DNA of 46,984 nt from Heyndrickxia coagulans DSM 1 = ATCC 7050 (GTDB lineage Bacteria; Bacillota; Bacilli; Bacillales; Bacillaceae_C). The notes beneath the pieces are model-generated. The model saw only the letters and a list, made by a program, of their open reading frames with translations, did not search any database and was not told the origin of the DNA. The stretch covers positions 1 to 46,984 of the forward strand of contig NZ_ALAS01000031.1 of the NCBI RefSeq assembly GCF_000290615.1, in the 5' to 3' direction. The number at the start of each line of letters is the position of its first letter. The stretch's first letter is position 1. Positions 35,046 to 43,872 of this stretch are shown here, piece by piece. The position numbers and the translations under genes were made by a program.

Positions 35046-37343
35046 ATGTCAAAAGTAAAAAGTTCCAACTTAGGTTACCCTAGAATTGGAGAAAAAAGGG
35101 AGTGGAAACAGGCGCTCGAGCAATTTTGGTCAAAAAAGCTTTCTGAAGAAGCGTTTTTAAAACGGGTAAAGGAATTGCGCTTGAGTTATTTGGAAAAGCA
35201 AAAAAATAGCGGGATCGATCTGATTCCTATCGGTGATTTTAGCTTATATGACCATATTCTCGATACTTCAGTTCTTTTCGGCCTTATCCCTGAACGGTTT
35301 CACCATCAAAACGGCGCTGTCAGCTTAGATACATATTTTAGTATAGCCCGCGGCAATTCTGACGCGGTTGCTTCCGAGATGACAAAATGGTTTAATACCA
35401 ATTACCATTACATCGTCCCGGAAATAAACGCCGGCACTCAACCTTATATTACTGAAAATCGTTTGCTCAATCTTTATCTTGAAGCGAAGCAAGAGCTGGA
35501 TATTGACGGAAAGCCGGTTATTGTGGGCCCCGTTACCTTGTTAAAACTATCAAAAGGGTTTGAAAAGAAGGACTTCCCGAATCTTTTGCGCTCCCTTATC
35601 CCGCTTTATATCGAAGTCTTTGCTGATCTTCAAAGAGCGGGAGCAACATGGATTCAAGTCGATGAACCCATTCTTTCGACAACGCTTGACAAGGAAGAGC
35701 TTGGCTGCTTTAAAGAAACGTACGAAGCTTTTCATCAAGCTGTTCCCAATTTGAATATTTTACTTCAAACATACTTTGAATCTATTGATCATTATCAGGA
35801 CGTAACGGCCCTCCCTGTCCAAGGGATTGGCCTTGATTTTGTATATGATGGCGGCGCAAATCTTGAATCACTTAAAAAATACGGTTTTCCGGAAGATAAA
35901 GTGCTTGCCGCCGGAATGGTAGATGGCCGAAATATTTGGCGCACCGATCTGGATGAAGCATTACATCAAGTAAATGATCTCCTCCATTTTGTGGATCAGG
36001 AACGGCTTTGGATTCAGCCATCCTGCAGTTTACAGCATGTTCCCGTCACGGTCCGCCAAGAAAACGGGCTGGAGCCTGTTTTAAAAAATGCGATCAGCTT
36101 TGCAGATGAAAAACTGAAAGAAGTCGTGGCACTTGTAAAAGGCGTGAATGAAGGGCGCGATGCCATTCTTGAAGAAATAAAAGAAAGCAAAGAAGCGATA
36201 CAGGCATTAAACCGCTCATCACATCGAAACATTGATTCGGTTAAAGAGGAAATTCAATCGCTTGGAAATAGCATGCCAGCACGGCCGTTGCCATTTTCCA
36301 AGCGGCAGGCCATACAAGAAAAGAAGTGGCAACTGCCGCTTCTGCCGACGACAACCATTGGCAGCCTGCCGCAAACCAAAGAGATCCGCTCAGCCAGGCA
36401 AAAATGGCGCAAGGGTGAATGGACGGAAAGCCAGTATGCGCAATTTATTCAGCAAAATATCGCAAAATGGATTAAAATTCAGGAAGACCTCGGCATCGAT
36501 GTGCTCGTCCATGGTGAATTCGAACGGAATGACATGGTCGAATACTTTGGCGAAAAACTTCGCGGCTTCGCTTTTACCCGTTTTGCCTGGGTTCAATCCT
36601 ATGGTTCCAGATGTGTCAAGCCGCCGATTATTTTTGGCGATGTGGACCTGGAATCGCCAATGACCGTAAAAGAAAGCACCTATGCCCAAAGTCTGACAAC
36701 CCGGCCGGTCAAAGGCATGCTCACCGGCCCTGTTACGATTTATAATTGGTCATTCGTTCGAAATGATATCAGTCAATTTGATGTCTTCAAACAGATTGCG
36801 CTTGCCTTGAAAAAAGAAATTCATGCCCTTGAGGAAAATGATATTCGGATGATTCAAGTAGATGAACCCGCGATTCGCGAAGGGTTACCATTAAAAGAGG
36901 AGAAAAAAGGAAAGTATCTTCATGATGCTGTTTATGCTTTCCGCTTGGCAACCAGCTATGTGGATCATAGCACCCAAATCCATACACATATGTGCTATTC
37001 GGAATTTGATGAAATCATTGATGCCATCGACCAACTGGATGCTGATGTGATCTCAATCGAGGCTTCCAGAAGCCATGGGGAAATCATTTCCACTTTTGAA
37101 GACCATGAGTATGACAAAGGGATCGGCCTCGGTGTCTATGACATTCACAGCCCCAGAATACCAAGTGTGGAGGAAATCAAGACGAGCATTGAACGTGCGC
37201 TTCGCGTGATTGACCCTAAATTATTCTGGATCAATCCTGACTGCGGCCTGAAAACAAGAAAACCGGAAGAAACGATTCCTGCGCTTAAAAATCTTGTCCA
37301 AGCGACGAAAGAAGTCAGGGAAAAACATTTACAGCTCAAGTAA
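35046..37343 (+). CDS. metE: Cobalamin-independent methionine synthase MetE
   Basis: A 765-aa two-barrel enzyme transferring the methyl of 5-methyltetrahydropteroyl-polyglutamate to homocysteine without vitamin B12. The N-terminal [20 protein letters not shown] is the family start. The C-terminal barrel has the zinc ligands: His and Cys in [10 protein letters not shown] (about 641-650) and Cys in [11 protein letters not shown] (about 727-737), with [14 protein letters not shown] for homocysteine binding. The linker between the barrels contains a charged helical stretch. The start is ATG 35046, after AAGGAGGAG. Monocistronic. It lies well apart from the B12-uptake operon, but both concern the methionine-synthesis choice. 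Confidence 0.97.
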   Translation: MSKVKSSNLGYPRIGEKREWKQALEQFWSKKLSEEAFLKRVKELRLSYLEKQKNSGIDLIPIGDFSLYDHILDTSVLFGLIPERFHHQNGAVSLDTYFSIARGNSDAVASEMTKWFNTNYHYIVPEINAGTQPYITENRLLNLYLEAKQELDIDGKPVIVGPVTLLKLSKGFEKKDFPNLLRSLIPLYIEVFADLQRAGATWIQVDEPILSTTLDKEELGCFKETYEAFHQAVPNLNILLQTYFESIDHYQDVTALPVQGIGLDFVYDGGANLESLKKYGFPEDKVLAAGMVDGRNIWRTDLDEALHQVNDLLHFVDQERLWIQPSCSLQHVPVTVRQENGLEPVLKNAISFADEKLKEVVALVKGVNEGRDAILEEIKESKEAIQALNRSSHRNIDSVKEEIQSLGNSMPARPLPFSKRQAIQEKKWQLPLLPTTTIGSLPQTKEIRSARQKWRKGEWTESQYAQFIQQNIAKWIKIQEDLGIDVLVHGEFERNDMVEYFGEKLRGFAFTRFAWVQSYGSRCVKPPIIFGDVDLESPMTVKESTYAQSLTTRPVKGMLTGPVTIYNWSFVRNDISQFDVFKQIALALKKEIHALEENDIRMIQVDEPAIREGLPLKEEKKGKYLHDAVYAFRLATSYVDHSTQIHTHMCYSEFDEIIDAIDQLDADVISIEASRSHGEIISTFEDHEYDKGIGLGVYDIHSPRIPSVEEIKTSIERALRVIDPKLFWINPDCGLKTRKPEETIPALKNLVQATKEVREKHLQLK

Positions 37344-37348
37344 AAGCT

Positions 37349-37387
37349 AAAGGATATGGGCTTCAATCGGGCTCATATCCTTTTTTA
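37349..37387 (+). terminator. Terminator of metE
   Basis: AAAGGATATG pairs with CATATCCTTT (with inner GGC/GCT contacts), followed by a T-run (to 37386). Confidence 0.8.
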
Positions 37388-37596
37388 ACGCCTTCGTGAG
37401 GAAACCGTGCCTTTATAATGCCCCCGGGAATGGCGATATTTGTGGCCATTAACTGCCGAAGCCGAATATTTGTGCCGCACCCAATTTTTGTCTCTCTGAA
37501 ACGAGCTAGCAAGCAATCCTATAATGAAGGAATTTGAGGTTTGCACAAAAAGAGTCCCTTATGACATTCATATGATGGGTTCAACTGTGGCGGGCG

Positions 37597-38580
37597 TTAA
37601 TACACCCGGTCTCCGTTAAAAATGGAACTTTTTACAACGACATAGTCCACTTTCCGAATGTCCGCCAGTTTGTTACCGCCGGCATAGGAAATGGCAGATT
37701 GCAAGTCCTCTTCCATTTCTTTCAGCGTATCCTGAAGCGGACCTCTGTATTCCACGTACATTTTTTTCCCTTCGACGTTTTTGCGTTCCCCTTTTTGAAA
37801 CTCCGATGCCGAACCGAAATACTCTTTGTAAAGTTTTCCGTCCATTTCAATCGTTTCACCCGGGGATTCTTCGTGCCCGGCGAAAAGGGAGCCGATCATT
37901 ACCATTGTCGCCCCGAACCGGACCGATTTGGCAATATCGCCGTGCGTGCGGATTCCGCCGTCCGCAATAATCGGTTTGCTTGCCGCCTTTGCACACCAGC
38001 GCAATGCCGCCAGTTGCCAGCCCCCTGTTCCGAACCCGGTTTTAATTTTTGTAATGCATACTTTCCCCGGCCCGATCCCGACTTTTGTGGCGTCTGCCCC
38101 GGCATGTTCCAATTCCCGGACGGCTTCAGGCGTGCCGACATTTCCGGCAATGACAAACGTTTCCGGCAAGTGCTTTTTGATATGATGGATCATATCAATC
38201 ACGGCATTCGAATGGCCATGGGCAATGTCAATTGTTATATACTCCGGCACTAGGTTTCTAGCGGCCAGTTCTTCGATAAACGCATATTCTTCCGGCTTGA
38301 CGCCTGTGCTGATAGAAGCATAAAGCCCGCGCTCCTTCATCTCCTTCACAAACGAAAGCCGTTTTTCCGGCTGAAAACGGTGCATAATGTAAAAATATCC
38401 GTTTTCCGCAAGGTAGACTGCGATTTTTTCATCAATGATGGTTTGCATATTGGCCGGCACAACAGGCAATCTGAATTTACGCCCGCCCAATTCCACACTC
38501 GTATCACATTCCGACCGGCTGTTTACAATGCATTTTTCCGGAATCAGCTGAATATCTTCATAATCAAACACTGTATCCAT
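37597..38580 (-). CDS. guaC: GMP reductase
   Basis: A 327-aa NADPH-dependent GMP reductase (IMPDH/GMPR family) converting GMP to IMP and ammonia. The catalytic cysteine is C175 in [17 protein letters not shown], the phosphate-binding loop [20 protein letters not shown] and [17 protein letters not shown] follow, and no CBS domains are present, which separates it from IMP dehydrogenase. The start [19 protein letters not shown] is typical of the Firmicute type. ATG 38580 has GGGGTG upstream. It connects guanine salvage by the permease and DeoD to the adenine nucleotides. Confidence 0.95.
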   Translation of the reverse strand: MDTVFDYEDIQLIPEKCIVNSRSECDTSVELGGRKFRLPVVPANMQTIIDEKIAVYLAENGYFYIMHRFQPEKRLSFVKEMKERGLYASISTGVKPEEYAFIEELAARNLVPEYITIDIAHGHSNAVIDMIHHIKKHLPETFVIAGNVGTPEAVRELEHAGADATKVGIGPGKVCITKIKTGFGTGGWQLAALRWCAKAASKPIIADGGIRTHGDIAKSVRFGATMVMIGSLFAGHEESPGETIEMDGKLYKEYFGSASEFQKGERKNVEGKKMYVEYRGPLQDTLKEMEEDLQSAISYAGGNKLADIRKVDYVVVKSSIFNGDRVY

Positions 38581-38643
38581 GGTTTTACACCCCTAAAAAC
38601 GAATATTATTTGAATATAACTCAATAAACGTTCGTACATTGGT

Positions 38644-38672
38644 ACTTTACCTGATTTTTTTACAATTGTCAA
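38644..38672 (-). promoter_or_regulatory. Promoter of guaC
   Basis: On the minus strand TTGACA (38667-38672), 17 bases, TAAAGT (38644-38649), 64 bases before the start codon. An ACGAACGTT downstream is a partial match to a PurR box core; I do not claim it. Confidence 0.6.
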
Positions 38673-38745
38673 AGGTTTTCATGAAAGTGCACCATCCACC
38701 CCGATGCCGGCGGCCAGCACGAATCTTAAAAAAATATAATAATAC

Positions 38746-38774
38746 TTGACATGTCGGAATAGTGGAATTAAAAT
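38746..38774 (+). promoter_or_regulatory. Promoter of the ssu operon
   Basis: TTGACA (38746-38751), 17 bases, TAAAAT (38769-38774). It places the start of transcription just before the attenuator-like leader. Confidence 0.75.
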
Positions 38775-38782
38775 GAATTTAA

Positions 38783-38902
38783 CCTTTCAAACGGGAAACC
38801 ACATCTGACGGGTACAGATGTGGAAAGACAATTGAAATATTTTGAAGCCGGCCGGTCAACCGAAGGCTCCTCACTTTGTGAAAAAGATGAGGGGCCTTTT
38901 TT
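38783..38902 (+). promoter_or_regulatory. Attenuator-like leader of the sulfonate operon, class not recognised
   Basis: Element 1: CTTTC (38784-38788) with GAAAG (38823-38827) and inside it CCACATCTG (38799-38807) with CAGATGTGG (38815-38823), loop ACGGGTA. Element 2: AGCC (38846-38849) can pair with GGCT (38865-38868) around a small CGGT/ACCG hairpin. Element 3: a terminator, AAGGCTCCTCA (38863-38873) with TGAGGGGCCTT (38888-38898), then a T-run. Elements 2 and 3 share GGCT and are mutually exclusive, the layout of a riboswitch or attenuator. It is not an S-box, T-box, guanidine or cobalamin aptamer by motif. Confidence 0.6.
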
Positions 38903-38955
38903 GCGGCCTTATACCCACTAAATAAATCGGAATGATAGGAAAGGAGACGGTGCCC

Positions 38956-38982
38956 ATGTGTACCTCCTACATAATGCTATAA
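38956..38982 (+). CDS. Putative 8-codon leader peptide MCTSYIML
   Basis: ATG 38956 to TAA 38982 encodes MCTSYIML. GGAAAGGAG ends 9 bases before the ATG, as strong a site as that of ssuA itself, and ssuA starts 21 bases after the stop with its own AAAGGAGAG. The second codon is TGT (Cys). A translated cysteine codon directly before a sulfur-acquisition operon could sense charged tRNA-Cys. No translation evidence is available, and short ORFs arise by chance. Confidence 0.35.
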   Translation: MCTSYIML

Positions 38983-39003
38983 AACAGGAAAGGAGAGAGG
39001 GAA

Positions 39004-39990
39004 ATGTTAAAAAAAGGAAAGCGGCTGGTGCCGGTCTATTTGCTGCTGATCACAGCCATTTTTTTACTCATTAGCGGATGCAGCACCGCAAAAGAGGATG
39101 CAGCGGCGGCAAAACCGGGCGCAAAAAGCGGCAAAGTGGTCCGGATTGGCTATCAGAAATTCGGGACCTTAAACATTTTAAAAGCGAAAGGGACACTTGA
39201 AAAAGCACTGAAACCGCTCGGCTATTCCGTAAAATGGACGGAGTTTCCCGGCGGCCCGCAGCTTTTGGAAGCGCTGAATGCGGGGAGCCTGGACTTTGGC
39301 CACACGGGGGAAGCGCCGCCTATTTTTGCCCAGGCGGCAGGGGCGCCGCTCGTATATTTTGCCAATTCGGTCAGCAATCCAAAAGGGGAAGCCATCATTG
39401 TCCCGAAAAATTCCAACATTCACAGCCTCAAAGATTTAAAAGGAAAGAAAATCGCATTGAACAAAGGCTCGAATGTCCACTATTTGCTTGTACGGGCATT
39501 GGAGAAAGCCGGCATTTCCTACAGCAGCATCCATCCGGTTTTTCTGGCGCCCGCCGATGCGCGCACTGCATTTGAAAAAGGGGATGTCGATGCGTGGGTG
39601 ATCTGGGATCCGTTTTTGGCTGATGCACAGCTGGCAACGAAAGCCCGCACCATAGTGGACGGCACCAGCCTTGTCGAGAACCGGGAGTTTTTCCTGGCAG
39701 CAAAGCCGTTTGCACAAAACCATGCGGACGTTCTCCAAGTGATTTTTAAACAACTTGAGAAAACAGACCTATGGGTGGAGAAAAATCCAAAGCAGGCGGC
39801 TGAATTCCTGGCGCCGCAGATTGGAATAGATAAAAAATCATTGGAACTGGCGCTCAGCCGCAAACAGTTTGGCGTTGAAAAAATCACAGCGCAAACGATT
39901 AAGGGCCAGCAGCAAATCGTAAATGAATTTTACAAACTGAAGTTAATTCCGAAACCAATCAAAGTGAAAGAAGCATTTTTATCCAAATGA
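39004..39990 (+). CDS. ssuA: Aliphatic sulfonate ABC transporter substrate-binding lipoprotein
   Basis: A 328-aa binding lipoprotein with lipobox LISGC (Cys26). The SsuA/TauA family pattern is clear: IGYQKFGTLNILKAKGTLEK, EFPGGPQLLEALNAGSLDFG (the sulfonate-site segment), HTGEAPPIFAQAAGAPLVYF and the DAWVIWDPFLADAQ loop. It captures alkanesulfonates outside the membrane. First gene of ssuA-ssuD-ssuC-ssuB-ssuE; the order differs from B. subtilis ssuBACD. ATG 39004 has AAAGGAGAG upstream; ssuD follows after 14 bases. Confidence 0.94.
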   Translation: MLKKGKRLVPVYLLLITAIFLLISGCSTAKEDAAAAKPGAKSGKVVRIGYQKFGTLNILKAKGTLEKALKPLGYSVKWTEFPGGPQLLEALNAGSLDFGHTGEAPPIFAQAAGAPLVYFANSVSNPKGEAIIVPKNSNIHSLKDLKGKKIALNKGSNVHYLLVRALEKAGISYSSIHPVFLAPADARTAFEKGDVDAWVIWDPFLADAQLATKARTIVDGTSLVENREFFLAAKPFAQNHADVLQVIFKQLEKTDLWVEKNPKQAAEFLAPQIGIDKKSLELALSRKQFGVEKITAQTIKGQQQIVNEFYKLKLIPKPIKVKEAFLSK

Positions 39991-40004
39991 AGGGGGAATA
40001 AAGG

Positions 40005-41138
40005 ATGAACGTATTTTGGTTTATACCGACACATGGCGATTCGCGCTACCTGGGGGTAACAACCGGCGGGCGGGCCGTCACATTCAACTATTTAAAGCAA
40101 GTGGCACAGGCTGTCGATCACCTCGGCTACACCGGGGCTTTGCTCCCAACCGGAAGATCTTGCGAAGATGCATGGGTGACGGCCTCGAGCCTGATTCCGG
40201 TTACTTCAAAAATGAAGTTTCTCGTTGCGGTCCGGCCCGGGATCATGTCTCCATCGCAGGCAGCGAGAATGGCCGCAACATTTGACCGGTTTTCTGAAGG
40301 GCGGCTGCTCATCAATGTTGTCACCGGGGGGGATCCGGTTGAACTGGCGGGGGACGGTCTCCATCTCAGCCACCGCGAACGTTATGAACTGACCGATGAA
40401 TTTCTGACAATCTGGCGGAACTTGCTCGAAAACAGGGAAGCCGATTTTACAGGCAAATATTTAAACGTAAAAGGGAGCAAACTGCTCTACCCGACGGTGC
40501 AGCAGCCTTATCCGCCGCTTTATTTCGGCGGGTCGTCGGAAATCGGGCAGGAAGTGGCGGCAAAACATGTCGATGTCTATTTGACCTGGGGCGAGCCGCC
40601 GGAAAAAGTAAAGGAAAAAATCAGCCATGTCAAAAAACTGGCGTCAGCACAAGGAAGGACAGTGCGTTTCGGCATCCGGCTCCATGTCATTGTCAGGGAA
40701 ACGGAAAAAGCGGCGTGGGATGCTGCCAATGACTTGATCCGGTATGTGGATGATGAACTCATCCAAGCGTCCCAAAAGATTTTCTCACGGTTTGACTCGG
40801 TCGGCCAGCAACGGATGACATCCCTGCACAACGGCAGACGGGACCATCTTGAAATCAGCCCGAACCTTTGGGCCGGCGTCGGGCTCGTGCGCGGCGGGGC
40901 GGGAACGGCGCTTGTAGGCAGCCCGGAAATTGTCGCAGAAAGAATGAAGGAATATGCAGAACTTGGCATTGAAACGTTCATTTTATCCGGTTATCCGCAT
41001 CTTGAAGAAGCGTACCGGACGGCTGAGCTGTTGTTCCCGTACCTGCCGCTTGAGCAGCCTGATGCCCCCGCTTCCAATATCATCAGCCCGTTCGGCGAGA
41101 TTGTGGCGAACGATGCACTGCCGAAAGTATTAAAGTAA
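40005..41138 (+). CDS. ssuD: FMNH2-dependent alkanesulfonate monooxygenase
   Basis: A 377-aa flavin-dependent monooxygenase of the bacterial luciferase family. With FMNH2 and oxygen it splits alkanesulfonates into sulfite and an aldehyde. The start [17 protein letters not shown] and [12 protein letters not shown] (C53, matching Cys54 of the E. coli enzyme) are diagnostic, as are [13 protein letters not shown] and [20 protein letters not shown]. Later the segment [16 protein letters not shown] contains the phosphate loop. Reduced flavin would come from SsuE, encoded at the operon's end. Confidence 0.97.
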   Translation: MNVFWFIPTHGDSRYLGVTTGGRAVTFNYLKQVAQAVDHLGYTGALLPTGRSCEDAWVTASSLIPVTSKMKFLVAVRPGIMSPSQAARMAATFDRFSEGRLLINVVTGGDPVELAGDGLHLSHRERYELTDEFLTIWRNLLENREADFTGKYLNVKGSKLLYPTVQQPYPPLYFGGSSEIGQEVAAKHVDVYLTWGEPPEKVKEKISHVKKLASAQGRTVRFGIRLHVIVRETEKAAWDAANDLIRYVDDELIQASQKIFSRFDSVGQQRMTSLHNGRRDHLEISPNLWAGVGLVRGGAGTALVGSPEIVAERMKEYAELGIETFILSGYPHLEEAYRTAELLFPYLPLEQPDAPASNIISPFGEIVANDALPKVLK

Positions 41139-41151
41139 GGAGGCCGGTCTG

Positions 41152-41910
41152 ATGTTGAAAAAACGCGTCATGCCATGGGTGGTGCCGGTTTTCCTGCTGT
41201 TTGCCTGGCAGCTTGCAAGTTCGGCCGGCATTTTGCCATCCAATGTGCTCCCAAGCCCTGTTGCCGTTGTAAAAGCGGCTTGGAGCCTCACACAATCCGG
41301 GCAGCTTTTCGATTATATCGCCGCCAGCGCAAAACGGGCACTGGTCGGATTTTTGGTTGGCGGCGGAATCGGATTTGGGCTCGGGCTGTTTACCGGGCTG
41401 TCCAAAAGAGCGGAGGGCCTGCTCGACAGTACCGTGCAGATGGTCCGGAACGTTCCCCATCTCGCCCTGATTCCGATTGTTATTTTATGGTTCGGGATCG
41501 GGGAAGAGGCGAAGCTGTTTCTCGTCGCGCTCGGCACCTTTTTTCCAATCTATTTAAATACGTTTCATGGCATCCGTTCGGTGGACAGAGCGCTGATTGA
41601 AATGGGGGGCGTTTACGGGCTGAAAGGGCCGGCGCTTTTTTGGCATATGATCCTGCCGGGGGCGCTTCCTTCCATTTTGGTCGGTGTGCGCTATGCGCTC
41701 GGGGTCACATGGGTAACCCTAATTGTGGCCGAAACGATTGCATCCAACTCCGGTATTGGCTATATGGCCATGAACGCCCGCGAGTTCATGCAGCTTGACG
41801 TTGTCGTTTTGAGCATTGTCTTATATGCCCTTCTTGGAAAATTTTCCGACTGGCTGGCAAAAATCGCGGAACAACGATTGTTAAAGTGGCACCCGTCATA
41901 TCAAAAATAA
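41152..41910 (+). CDS. ssuC: Aliphatic sulfonate ABC transporter permease
   Basis: A 252-aa permease with about six membrane helices, of the nitrate/sulfonate/taurine class. The EAA-like loop is [20 protein letters not shown], and [20 protein letters not shown] is the conserved TM3 segment. ATG 41152 has AAGGAGG upstream; 13 bases follow ssuD. It forms the membrane path for the substrate delivered by SsuA. Confidence 0.94.
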   Translation: MLKKRVMPWVVPVFLLFAWQLASSAGILPSNVLPSPVAVVKAAWSLTQSGQLFDYIAASAKRALVGFLVGGGIGFGLGLFTGLSKRAEGLLDSTVQMVRNVPHLALIPIVILWFGIGEEAKLFLVALGTFFPIYLNTFHGIRSVDRALIEMGGVYGLKGPALFWHMILPGALPSILVGVRYALGVTWVTLIVAETIASNSGIGYMAMNAREFMQLDVVVLSIVLYALLGKFSDWLAKIAEQRLLKWHPSYQK

Positions 41911-41924
41911 AGGAGGAGGAAACG

Positions 41925-42677
41925 ATGACGAATAAGGTGTTTGCTGTGGAAATTGAGGGGCTGGAAAAATCATTCGGCAGCCATCGCGTCCTGCGTCATC
42001 TTCATTTGAAAATAAGGAAAGGGGAATTTGTTGCGATTGTCGGAAGGAGCGGATGCGGCAAAAGTACGCTCCTCAGGCTGCTTTCAGGGCTTGAAGCGGC
42101 AAGCGGCGGAAAAATTCTTATAAACGGGGCGCCTTTATCCGGCATAAATAGATCGGCGAAAATGATGTTTCAGGACGGCCGCCTGCTCCCGTGGAAAACC
42201 GTGCTTCAAAATGTCAGCCTGGGCCTTGCAGGAGACTGGAAGCATGCGGCCTGTGAAATGCTTAGAAAGGTCGGACTGGAAGGGCGTGCGGATGATTGGC
42301 CTTCATCCTTATCCGGCGGGCAGAAACAAAGGGTGGCGCTGGCGAGGGCATTAATCCATGAGCCGGACATCCTTCTCCTCGATGAACCGCTTGGGGCGCT
42401 TGATGCTTTAACCCGGATTGAAATGCATGCGCTGATCCAGTCTCTTTGGCTCGAAAAACATTTTACAGCCATATTGGTGACGCATGACGTGGAAGAAGCA
42501 GTCGCCCTCGCCGATCGGGTAGTGTTAATCGAAGAAGGGGAAATTGCGATGGACTGCCCGGTAAAACTCCCTTATCCGCGGAAAAGGGACCACGCCCTCT
42601 TTGCAGCAACGGCCAATCATATTTTAAACCGCATTTTAGGGAGCGGCCACCCGGTTTTGCATGCAATGAAAAATTAA
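41925..42677 (+). CDS. ssuB: Aliphatic sulfonate ABC transporter ATP-binding protein
   Basis: A 250-aa ATPase. Walker A is GRSGCGKST (40-48), the Q-loop is [12 protein letters not shown] (the usual form in the SsuB/TauB class), the signature is [15 protein letters not shown], Walker B is [11 protein letters not shown] and the switch is [13 protein letters not shown]. An open frame begins within ssuC at 41886, but AAAGGAGGAGG directly precedes ATG 41925, giving a normal N-terminus. It pairs with SsuC. Confidence 0.95.
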   Translation: MTNKVFAVEIEGLEKSFGSHRVLRHLHLKIRKGEFVAIVGRSGCGKSTLLRLLSGLEAASGGKILINGAPLSGINRSAKMMFQDGRLLPWKTVLQNVSLGLAGDWKHAACEMLRKVGLEGRADDWPSSLSGGQKQRVALARALIHEPDILLLDEPLGALDALTRIEMHALIQSLWLEKHFTAILVTHDVEEAVALADRVVLIEEGEIAMDCPVKLPYPRKRDHALFAATANHILNRILGSGHPVLHAMKN

Positions 42678-42697
42678 GGAAGAAATGGGGGATTCAT

Positions 42698-43237
42698 ATG
42701 GCGGAAAAAGTGGTACTGCTGAACGGGAGCCCTTCTGCGTATACGAGATTAAATGGCATCCGTGATTATATCAGGGCCGGGTTAAGGGGGCACGGGTACG
42801 AACCGGAGCTCATCAATATCCGGGAACTTCCGGCCGGCGATTTAATGCATGCCCGGCAAAGCCCGCCCATCACCGGGGCATTAAGAAAAGTGGAAGAAGG
42901 CGATACGATAATCATTTTGACACCGGTCTATAAAGCGTCTTATTCCGGATTGCTCAAGACATTTCTGGATCTTTTGCCACAAAATGGCTTATCCGGCAAG
43001 CAGGTGCTGCCGCTCGCCATGGGCGGTACATTCGGCCACTTGCTCGCGCTCGATTACGCCCTGAAACCGGTCTTGGCTTCGCTCGGGACAACTTGCATTG
43101 AAAAAGGGGTGTTCATTCTCGACCAACAAGTGAAAAAAAAGGATGGGTTTTATGAACTCGACCGGCAAGCGGCTGGCCGCCTGAATGCTGCTTTAAAAAC
43201 AGCATTTCCGCAAATTTCCATACCGCTGTACTCTTAA
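42698..43237 (+). CDS. ssuE: NADPH-dependent FMN reductase
   Basis: A 179-aa flavodoxin-fold FMN reductase supplying FMNH2 to SsuD. The phosphate loop is LLNGSPSAYTR (7-17), and ILTPVYKASYSGLLKTFLDL (74-93) binds the isoalloxazine ring. Y120 in LDYALKPVL matches the pi-helix tyrosine of E. coli SsuE (Y118), a feature of the two-component monooxygenase reductases. B. subtilis places its FMN reductase outside ssuBACD, so having ssuE in the operon is of note. ATG 42698 follows a GGGGGA site. Confidence 0.93.
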   Translation: MAEKVVLLNGSPSAYTRLNGIRDYIRAGLRGHGYEPELINIRELPAGDLMHARQSPPITGALRKVEEGDTIIILTPVYKASYSGLLKTFLDLLPQNGLSGKQVLPLAMGGTFGHLLALDYALKPVLASLGTTCIEKGVFILDQQVKKKDGFYELDRQAAGRLNAALKTAFPQISIPLYS

Positions 43238-43243
43238 ACAAAT

Positions 43244-43272
43244 CCGGCATTTGGACGATATCCAAATGCCGG
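43244..43272 (+). terminator. Perfect hairpin after ssuE
   Basis: CCGGCATTTGGA (43244-43255) and TCCAAATGCCGG (43261-43272) form a 12-bp stem 7 bases after the ssuE stop. No T-run follows, so termination strength is unclear. It also lies downstream of the convergent yezD gene. Confidence 0.55.
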
Positions 43273-43325
43273 CATTCGTGTAGCACGAACAACGGGAAAA
43301 GAGATAACCGGAATGCCGGCGCCCG

Positions 43326-43505
43326 TCATCCCATCTTTTGTTTGGGAAGTGCCGCTTTTTTCTTTTCCAGTGCAAACCGGACTTTCTCGGTTGTTTCGAT
43401 CTGTGTGATGTTTCCTTCATGGATCGAAATGACCACTGTTCCAAACTCCAGTTTTTGCAATGATTCCATAATGCGGGCTACTTTCGTTTCATCAATATGA
43501 GCCAT
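43326..43505 (-). CDS. yezD: DUF2292 small protein (YezD-like)
   Basis: A 59-aa protein beginning MAHIDETKVARIMESLQK and containing LEFGTVVISIHEGNITQIE and then TTEKVRFA, the core pattern of the DUF2292/YezD family. These small proteins are commonly found with sulfur-assimilation genes in Bacillus; their function is not established. The ATG at 43505 has GGGGGG 8 bases upstream. No signal peptide or membrane segment. An S-box riboswitch lies directly upstream, so the gene is probably induced at low S-adenosylmethionine. It converges on the ssu operon. Confidence 0.85.
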   Translation of the reverse strand: MAHIDETKVARIMESLQKLEFGTVVISIHEGNITQIETTEKVRFALEKKKAALPKQKMG

Positions 43506-43570
43506 TTTTCATACCCCCCAAAATAAATTTCGTGTGTGCGTGGTGGTCCGGCCGGCAATGCGGATGATCC

Positions 43571-43726
43571 AAAAAAGAAAGGCCCCCTTCAAGAAAAGTT
43601 AAGAAGAGGGCGCGGCTCCTTAACTTATCTTCCAAGCTTGGCGCTTGCTGGAATTAGCACAGTATTCCCAAAAAGAATCTGTTGCTGAGGTTTCCTCGGG
43701 CCAGTCCCTCCCCCTCTCTTGATAAG
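43571..43726 (-). promoter_or_regulatory. S-box (SAM-I) riboswitch with terminator
   Basis: On the minus strand the aptamer starts CTTATCAAGAGAG and continues GGAGGGACTGGCCC, then GAAACCTCAGCAACAG, and closes with GATAAG: the P1 arms are 43721-43726 and 43624-43629. This is the conserved SAM-I order. The terminator GCCCTCTTC / GAAGGGGGC (43582-43611) is followed by CTTTCTTTTTT. SAM binding should end transcription before yezD. Confidence 0.95.
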
Positions 43727-43752
43727 CTGTATAGAAATAATTTGTTAAAACT

Positions 43753-43782
43753 ATGATAAATAATATTATTCCGATTTGTCAA
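43753..43782 (-). promoter_or_regulatory. Promoter of the S-box/yezD transcript
   Basis: On the minus strand TTGACA (43777-43782), 18 bases, TATCAT (43753-43758), 27 bases before the aptamer. Confidence 0.6.
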
Positions 43783-43872
43783 CTTATATTTTTGGTATTT
43801 CGGCTGCTTTTCGGGCAAAACCGCTTCGGATAGGGTATGATAATAGAAAAAGTGTGTTAAGGGTGTGAGATT

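Noticed and set aside
38783-38902. Guanidine-II (mini-ykkC) riboswitch
   Set aside because: The first loop contains ACGG, but it is a seven-base loop and there is no second ACGR hairpin. The genes encode a complete sulfonate pathway.
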